Source: Deltaproteobacteria bacterium (GTDB lineage Bacteria > Desulfobacterota_E > Deferrimicrobia > Deferrimicrobiales > Deferrimicrobiaceae). Taken from it: a DNA stretch of 11,727 nt. A model generated the notes under the pieces. It was not told where the DNA came from, searched no databases, and saw nothing but the letters and a program-made list of their open reading frames with translations. The position numbers and the translations under genes were made by a program. This document shows, piece after piece, positions 6,859 to 11,727 of this stretch (position 1 is its first letter; each line of letters opens with the position of its first letter). Where the stretch lies: positions 1-11,727 of the forward strand of contig JAMDCN010000129.1 of assembly GCA_023489025.1 (NCBI GenBank). The letters run 5' to 3'.

Positions 6859-7136
6859 GCCCGCGGTATTCCTTCCAAGGCATTCACCGTGACGAGTTCG
6901 GCGCCATCGTAGGAAGCGGGACGATCGAGGTATGGAACATCCGCACTCCGACGGTGGCGACGGTCTACACGGCGTGGTCCGGCGGGTCAGCCGCCACTTC
7001 CGGGCAGGTCGTAGCTGATGCGAACGGAAGGTGGCAGTTCTTCGTCAGCGATTCGGATTATCCGATTGTATCGGAATTCGACATTGTGATGAAGAAATCC
7101 GGTTACAGCACGCAATCCTATACGGCTGTCAGGTAG
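6855..7136 (+). CDS. Small beta-sandwich (carboxypeptidase-regulatory-like) virion protein
   Basis: This 93-residue protein overlaps the previous stop by four bases (ATGA), with AAGGAGG at 6835-6841. It reads as a single seven-strand domain: 'F-x-G-I-H-x-D-x-x-G-A-I-V-G', a GTIEVW strand, ATVYTAW, a GQVVADANGRWQFFV segment, then FDIVMKKSGYST. The 'v-x-D-a-n-G-r-x-x-F-x-V ... y-D-I-x-x-x-K-x-G-Y' pattern is shared by carboxypeptidase-regulatory-like and related Ig-like domains found in phage tail and fibre proteins. No catalytic residues are expected. Its place among tip genes suggests a small structural, possibly sugar-binding, piece of the tail tip. I cannot name a family member with certainty. 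Confidence 0.6.
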   Translation: MSPRYSFQGIHRDEFGAIVGSGTIEVWNIRTPTVATVYTAWSGGSAATSGQVVADANGRWQFFVSDSDYPIVSEFDIVMKKSGYSTQSYTAVR

Positions 7137-7148
7137 GGGGGAAATTGA

Positions 7149-7834
7149 ATGCCGGACCTGTTCTCTGGCGGATTCGGCGTCACTCCGGATTACCTGCTTC
7201 CCCGCCGGATCCTATCCCCATCCTCGGGGTCCTATAAGATGCCCTTCTATCTGTTCGAATTCATGTTCACGTCTCCCAAACGGTACACCGATACGGACCT
7301 GACAGTGGTATGGAGCGGGAACGCGTATAATCCCGTGCCGATCTCTGTTGCGGGGTTCGAGAAATCATCTCTGAACTTCGCCGAAGTGCTGACGATCAAG
7401 GCGCAGAATGTCGATCGGGAGATCTCCGCGATCATCCTCAACGAAAGGATACAAGGCAAGGAAGCGTCGATCTACGCTTCAGAATGGATGGCCCCCGGAT
7501 CCTTCTCCAACCCGACTGTGATCTTCAAAGGGCAATTCGACGGAGCGAACATAGAAGAGGGATATGATTCCGCCGATGTTTCCATGGAAGTTAGAAACGA
7601 ATTCGTGAAGTGGGATATGCCGGTTCCGCGCAGTACGTTCGCAGGAACCTGCCAATGGAAGTTCAAATCCGATACGCCGGATGCCAGTACACCGGAGTCG
7701 CGTCGCTGTGCAACAAGACCTGGGAGCGTTGCACGGAGCTGGCAAACATTCATCGCTTCCGCGGATTCCGGTGGCTGCCGATGCTGCAGGACAAGGAAAT
7801 ATGGTGGGGCCGGAATCCGCCGCCGGGCGCTTGA
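7149..7834 (+). CDS. Tail tip hub protein (lambda gpL / GTA gp13-like), frame broken by one base
   Basis: The frame from ATG 7149 codes for a hub-type protein (FYLFEFMFTS, 'Y-T-D-x-D', then ISAIILNERIQGKEASIYASEW, FKGQFDGANI) up to PRSTFAGTCQWKFKSDTPD. Past 7682 this frame turns into Arg-rich nonsense and ends at 7916. In the frame one base back, the expected protein continues as CQYTG, LCNKTWERC, then HRFRGFRWLPML and NPPPGA, with a TGA at 7832-7834. Joining the two gives 228 residues, close to lambda gpL. The joined protein has C170, C179, C188 and C195, matching the four-cysteine C-terminal region that binds an Fe-S cluster in gpL. Restoring one T near 7682 (GAT-TGC) repairs it. I see no X-XXY-YYZ slip site there, so a sequencing/assembly error or a real mutation is more likely than programmed frameshifting. 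Confidence 0.8.
7680..7684 (+). other. Apparent one-base deletion (frameshift point)
   Basis: At GATGC the coding phase moves back by one. Upstream codons end with CCG GAT and downstream codons begin TGC CAG TAC, sharing the T at 7682. Similarity-bearing sequence lies in the first frame before this point and in the second frame after it, so the position is tight to within a few codons. Confidence 0.75.
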
Positions 7835-7836
7835 AG

Positions 7837-8091
7837 ATGGAAGGTCCGGATTGTTTCGGCATGGCCCTCCAATATTTACAGGGAAGGGAATACAAGGCAA
7901 GTTTCCGCAATCTTGAGGAATCACGGGAAGGAGATATCCTTTTGTTCAGTTCCTCTACCCATGGAGTCGCCATTGTGATCCATGCGGGAGGTAAGCGCGG
8001 ATATACGTACATGAAGGAAAGAAAGGCTTTGCTACGGTTCAAGGATCTGCTGCATAACGGTCGATTCCTCGCGGGGGTGCGTCTTGGGTAA
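7837..8091 (+). CDS. Short NlpC/P60-like cysteine peptidase
   Basis: The 84-residue product has the core of a phage NlpC/P60 peptidase: PDCFGMALQYL with the nucleophile C6, EGDILLF (31-37), and a STHGVAIVIH strand with H42 as the likely catalytic histidine. It ends with a helix and LLHNGRFLAGVRLG, like the family's last strand. These enzymes sit at the tail tip and cut peptidoglycan stem peptides on entry. It is much shorter than typical phage members (about 140 residues): almost nothing precedes the cysteine, and a clear third catalytic residue is missing (H49 is too close to H42). The start could be ATG 7837 or TTG 7831, which overlaps the hub stop. Its place between hub and J-like genes matches GTA gp14 and the NlpC half of lambda gpK. 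There is no JAB domain. Confidence 0.72.
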   Translation: MEGPDCFGMALQYLQGREYKASFRNLEESREGDILLFSSSTHGVAIVIHAGGKRGYTYMKERKALLRFKDLLHNGRFLAGVRLG

Positions 8092-11000
8092 GACGGGCGG
8101 CGGCATCCTCTCCTTCGTCGGGGCGATATTGAGCATCGCGGGGTACCCGTACGTCGGCATACCCCTTATGATGGTGGGCGGCGTCATCGCGCAGCAGGCA
8201 TTGAAAAAAGAGGCCATGGCGCGGATGAAGGCCGCGATGACCGGCTTGCGGGCGAATACCAGGACCACCGAACGCCCAATCCCGGTGATCTACGGTCGGC
8301 ACAGAGTCGGCGGTAACGTACTGTGGATGTCCACGGAGGGAAAAGGCCCAAACGATTTTAATCCTACTCGCAACAAATTATTCATGGTGTACGGTATTTC
8401 CGAGGGACCAATCGATGGGTACGAGGAGATGTTCTTCAACGATGTCAAGGTATGGGACGCCCGCTCTGGTCAGTTGAGGACGCAATTCCATAACATGTTC
8501 TATTCGGAGTTCCGCACCGGGACGAATTCGCAGGCTCCGTTCTCCCACGTGGCGACGTACCATAACCTGTACGACATCGCCAGCGAGACGTTCCCGCTGA
8601 CCGCCGTGGCGATGGTCGAATTCTTCTATAGTTCAGATATCTATCAGTCTATCCCGAACGTCACGTGGACGATTCGTGGGAAGCAGGTACCGGACTGGAC
8701 GGATGTGAACTCTCCCGGGATCGTGAAATGGACGCAATCCGGCCCGTTACAGGTGGCGGACCTGCTGACGAACAAGCAATATGGGATGGGGATCTCCTCG
8801 GCGAATCTGAACGTGTCGGACCTGACCTCCGCGCACGCATACGCTTCTGCCGCGATCTCCCCGGCCAGCCGAGGGGTAGTCGAGATTGTGGACATGTCCT
8901 CGCAGCGACCGAAGTATTACGAGCGGGACATACAGGTGCCGCGCGGTGCGGATCAATCTACACAGAACGACAACCCGTTCGGAGCCGGATCGCTATACAA
9001 CCTGGTTTTCACCGACAAGCTGCCGATCAAGCCGGGATCGCTCACCTTCGTCAGCATGCTTGGGTCGGTATATTACGATTCCCCGCGCAGTGGGATGATC
9101 TCCGAATTCGGACGCCTTCTTGGAGCCGCTGCGGCGCAGGTAGGATCCGTGAACTACCTGTCCGGAGCGATGGCCGTAGATAGGCCGCCGCAACTGCCGT
9201 ATGGGGAGCCGACGGTTCTCACCTGGACGGCTAAGCATTACGCCGATTGGGAGTTCTCGTTCCGCACGAAGTTCCAGAGCATCACCCGCAGCGTCTTCGT
9301 CGTCTCCACGCCGGAGACCCTGGTGGAGACCGGGACGGTAACGAGCAATATCATCAACCTGTACTCCTCGCAGGGCGGCGGCGGCACGTTCGATTACGGG
9401 ACCGGACAGCTAAACGCCTATTTCGGCGCGCATGAATGGTACGACAACAACCCCGTGGAGGTCCACTACCGCGTCTCCACACGCGCGAGATTCTCTACGA
9501 ACTATCCGCTGTTCGAGCCTGAAAAGGTTATGGACGCGATCAAGAACATCCAGAACCACTACAGGGGATTCCTGGTCTATGCGGACGGCAAATATGGTAT
9601 TAAAACTGACAAGCCGGAGGGGTCGGTCTTCTCTTTCGACGACGACAATATCATAGCAGGCACGTTCCGGCTGCATCAGCCTTCGATCAAGGAAATCCCG
9701 ACGAAGGTCGTAGTGAAATATCTCGATGCCCTGAACAACTTCACGCCAGCCGAAGCATCGTTCGATGTCCGCAGCGTGGACCCGGGGATGGAAATCGAGC
9801 ACGTACTGGATATGCCGGGACTAACCGCACGCGATGAGGCGATGGCGACGGCCTACAGTTACGCGAACCTTGCGAATCTCACGAACTTCATCGAGTTCGA
9901 GACGAATCATAACGCCATCGGGGTCGAGGCGGGAGACGTCGTCGATGTGACACATCCATCCGCTGCGTGGTCGCAGAAACTGTTCCGGGTCATGGCGATC
10001 TCATTCGCCAAGGACGATAAACTGGCGATCAGCGCGATCGAGCATGATCCTACAGCCTACGTCGATGATTGGATGCAGGGGCCGATGATCTCGCGCAATC
10101 CGTCGTTCTTCCCGAAGCGGTCCTACTGGCCGCCGAATGTCTCCTCGGCGACACTGTCGGAGTATTCGCGGACGCTTTCCGATGGAACTACCGTTCCAGC
10201 GATCAAGTATCAGATTCAGGCGGTCGATTCGGCATTCCTCTCCATCGACCACTGGAACGTGTACTATGCGAACGTCACGCGGGGTCAGCAGACCAGGATC
10301 GGATATTCCGGCATCAACACGGTCGGGTACCTTTCTCCCGTGGAGCCGGGATGGAACATCGTCAATATCCACGCCGTCTCTCAATTTGGAAACGAGAGCG
10401 CGAAGGTGTGGACGGGAAGCGTGCAGGTGTTCGGGAATCCGGAGCACGAATGGCAGAACTGGAGATTGATCCCGAAGGTCACGGATCGCATTGTAGTAAA
10501 TTCATTGTTCACATCGTTGCATGTTGTTAGTGATCCGGTTCTCAATGGTCAAGAAATCAACGCCATCCGCCATCCGCAGGACGGCTATGATTATGTGGTA
10601 AGGAGATCCAGCGTAGGGACCAAAACGATTACTGCGTACAAAATAGATGACCGCGGAATGGTCATAATGACGCACGTATTTTCGAACGCGTTATGGTCCC
10701 CAGAAGTCCTGTTTCCGGTAGGGTCAGGATATATAGCCGCAACATTTTATGACGCTACGGGGCCAAAAATTCACAAATGGCAGACCAGCGACATGACGGC
10801 GGTTTCCTGCGCCGATTGGACAAACCCGCTCACGGCTGGCGCCGGACCGACCGCCTACGCAGTAACCTCCGCCTTTATCTATTTGTTCGATCTTTTGGGG
10901 CAATACTGTGTTGTATCGAAGGGGAATCTTGTCGCAGGCGCGGCGACGTGCATCCGATCGCGCGGGCAACTTTCACTCCACGGCAGTTATCCCCTTCGGA

Positions 11001-11545
11001 CGTATTGCACCGCAACAGATTCGTGGATGAACGTTTATTTCTGGGGCACAACATCGAAAGACGGGATGGATTATCCTCAGAACAAAATCGTATACGCCGA
11101 GCGATATACGTTGGACTTCGGCACATGTGTACGTTCTTGGACTCACCAGTTCACCGTTGGCAGCATAACCTATGTGGACCCGAACGCCGAATCATTCGCC
11201 GCTGTTACGATACCGGGTAATGAAGATGCGTTTCTTTATCTTCTCACAAGATATGGCGACCTGGGAGACACGAAGACGGGAGTATATTTTGGTACTGCGA
11301 TAAATTCTCTTGGGGCGAGGATCTTCGGAAGGGGAAGCGGAACCGAGGGGTGGGATTTCTCAAATGTAAGAATAGTATCCGATCCCGTACTTCGTTCGGA
11401 CGGAATCATGACCCACTATACCGTTAAGCGAAGCGATGTTTTCAGTCTCGGAGGCAGCCTCTGTTTCGGAACGCTTGAACTGGACTCGTACGAATTATAC
11501 CGGGTCAATACGTTCACTCCGGTTAACGCTCAGACATGGATATAG
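8084..11545 (+). CDS. Tail tip / host-specificity protein (lambda gpJ / GTA gp15-like)
   Basis: This 1153-residue protein is close in size to lambda gpJ. A TTG at 8084, overlapping the peptidase stop, is chosen because it keeps the Gly-rich hydrophobic N-terminus (about 5-40) usual in GTA gp15-type proteins. Domains in order: IPVIYGRHRVGG (about 64-75) and a tip core with 'ADLLTNKQYGMGI' (about 225-238); two consecutive beta modules (about 316-387 and 397-466); a Phage-tail_3-like part (about 475-660) with ARDEAMATAYSYANL and GVEAGDVVDVTHP; a fibronectin-III-like domain (about 686-784, with WNVYYANVT and WNIVNIHAVSQFG); and a C-terminal region (about 800-1153) of repeating strands. The C-terminal region is lower in GC (about 48-53% in hand-counted lines against 65% earlier). 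It is probably the receptor-binding part; the rest builds the central tip. Confidence 0.88.
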   Translation: MGKTGGGILSFVGAILSIAGYPYVGIPLMMVGGVIAQQALKKEAMARMKAAMTGLRANTRTTERPIPVIYGRHRVGGNVLWMSTEGKGPNDFNPTRNKLFMVYGISEGPIDGYEEMFFNDVKVWDARSGQLRTQFHNMFYSEFRTGTNSQAPFSHVATYHNLYDIASETFPLTAVAMVEFFYSSDIYQSIPNVTWTIRGKQVPDWTDVNSPGIVKWTQSGPLQVADLLTNKQYGMGISSANLNVSDLTSAHAYASAAISPASRGVVEIVDMSSQRPKYYERDIQVPRGADQSTQNDNPFGAGSLYNLVFTDKLPIKPGSLTFVSMLGSVYYDSPRSGMISEFGRLLGAAAAQVGSVNYLSGAMAVDRPPQLPYGEPTVLTWTAKHYADWEFSFRTKFQSITRSVFVVSTPETLVETGTVTSNIINLYSSQGGGGTFDYGTGQLNAYFGAHEWYDNNPVEVHYRVSTRARFSTNYPLFEPEKVMDAIKNIQNHYRGFLVYADGKYGIKTDKPEGSVFSFDDDNIIAGTFRLHQPSIKEIPTKVVVKYLDALNNFTPAEASFDVRSVDPGMEIEHVLDMPGLTARDEAMATAYSYANLANLTNFIEFETNHNAIGVEAGDVVDVTHPSAAWSQKLFRVMAISFAKDDKLAISAIEHDPTAYVDDWMQGPMISRNPSFFPKRSYWPPNVSSATLSEYSRTLSDGTTVPAIKYQIQAVDSAFLSIDHWNVYYANVTRGQQTRIGYSGINTVGYLSPVEPGWNIVNIHAVSQFGNESAKVWTGSVQVFGNPEHEWQNWRLIPKVTDRIVVNSLFTSLHVVSDPVLNGQEINAIRHPQDGYDYVVRRSSVGTKTITAYKIDDRGMVIMTHVFSNALWSPEVLFPVGSGYIAATFYDATGPKIHKWQTSDMTAVSCADWTNPLTAGAGPTAYAVTSAFIYLFDLLGQYCVVSKGNLVAGAATCIRSRGQLSLHGSYPLRTYCTATDSWMNVYFWGTTSKDGMDYPQNKIVYAERYTLDFGTCVRSWTHQFTVGSITYVDPNAESFAAVTIPGNEDAFLYLLTRYGDLGDTKTGVYFGTAINSLGARIFGRGSGTEGWDFSNVRIVSDPVLRSDGIMTHYTVKRSDVFSLGGSLCFGTLELDSYELYRVNTFTPVNAQTWI

Positions 11546-11551
11546 CAAAAG

Positions 11552-11727
11552 ATGAATAGGGCAATGCTGCTGTTCATCATCGCGATCCTGTGCTCATCAT
11601 CAACCCTGGGGATCGCAGATGCGGTTTATCGTGCGATCACATCCGGACGCAGCGTGGCGGATTCTCTCGGCCTTGCCGACTCCTCGTATCGCTACGCGGC
11701 GTTCGCACGCAGGGCTGTGGAGTCCCT
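11552..11727 (+). CDS. Small protein with signal-peptide-like N-terminus (partial)
   Basis: The frame starts six bases after the tip gene stop and runs off the window with 58 codons visible. The first residues, MNRAMLLFIIAILCSSSTLG, have a short basic start and a hydrophobic core, followed by IADA, a possible signal peptidase site. The rest (VYRAITSGRSVADSL...) is soluble-looking and helical. The cysteine in ILC lacks the small residue needed for a lipobox. The ribosome-binding site is weak, and ATG 11564 is an alternative start. Position after the tip gene would suit a lysis-region or superinfection-exclusion/envelope protein, but too little is visible to choose. A single transmembrane anchor is equally possible. 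Confidence 0.6.
   Translation, partial: MNRAMLLFIIAILCSSSTLGIADAVYRAITSGRSVADSLGLADSSYRYAAFARRAVES

Noticed and set aside
7660..7690. Programmed -1 frameshifting as the cause of the hub frame change
   Set aside because: No X-XXY-YYZ heptamer or strong structure is seen at the switch, and the unshifted product makes no sense as a shorter functional form.
7149..7916. Reading the hub gene as an intact 255-residue protein
   Set aside because: After residue 178 the sequence is Arg-rich and unlike the family, overlaps the peptidase start, and the missing cysteine region is present one base away in another frame.
1..11727. tRNA genes, CRISPR arrays, insertion sequences, attachment sites
   Set aside because: Nothing with the needed repeats, cloverleaf signals, transposase motifs or flanking duplications was seen by eye.

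Overview
The window is a stretch of the late structural (head-completion and tail) region of a tailed dsDNA bacteriophage or prophage. All recognisable genes are on the + strand, packed end to end with 1-4 base overlaps or very short gaps, as expected of one long late transcript. There is a tail tube protein, a frameshifting tail chaperone pair, a tape measure and a tip module, but no contractile sheath gene, so this looks like a long non-contractile (siphovirus-type) tail. Base composition is GC-rich (roughly 60% or more in most genes), except in the homing endonuclease and the end of the tail tip gene. The host cannot be named from the sequence. The lambda/GTA-like tip genes and the rest of the module suggest a Gram-negative host, but this is only an inference.

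Layout: (1) 2-343, end of an unrecognised protein from the head/connector region. (2) 343-1844, three neck/tail-completion genes: a Gp36/DUF1320-like connector, a phage virion morphogenesis (Mu gpG / Phage_tail_S) protein and a putative tail terminator. (3) 1856-2350, an AT-rich free-standing HNH endonuclease placed directly in front of the tail tube gene. (4) 2355-3341, tail tube protein. (5) 3342-3492, a non-coding gap that can fold into hairpins. (6) 3493-4007, tail assembly chaperone with a second reading frame that appears to be reached by a -1 ribosomal frameshift at CCCTTTG (3819-3825). (7) 3986-6256, a 756-residue tape measure. (8) 6259-11545, the tip: DUF2460-like distal tail protein, a small beta-sandwich protein, a lambda gpL / GTA gp13-like hub protein whose frame is broken by one base, a very short NlpC/P60-like peptidase and a 1153-residue gpJ / GTA gp15-like host-specificity protein. 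(9) 11552 to the end, the start of a small protein with a signal-peptide-like N-terminus.

How the genes work together: the chaperone (short and frameshifted long forms) coats the tape measure, around which the tube protein polymerises. The terminator caps the tube and the connector and virion morphogenesis proteins join it to the head. At the far end the DUF2460-like, hub, peptidase and J-like proteins form the tip that recognises the host, cuts the wall locally and lets DNA in. The order tape measure - DUF2460 - hub - NlpC/P60 - J-like is that of the lambda and Rhodobacter GTA tail tip, with one extra small gene inserted.

Most notable points: the candidate -1 frameshift site; a one-base lesion that removes three of four conserved cysteines from the hub protein; the homing endonuclease insertion; and a lower-GC C-terminal third of the tip protein that reads like an exchanged, beta-propeller-like receptor-binding domain.
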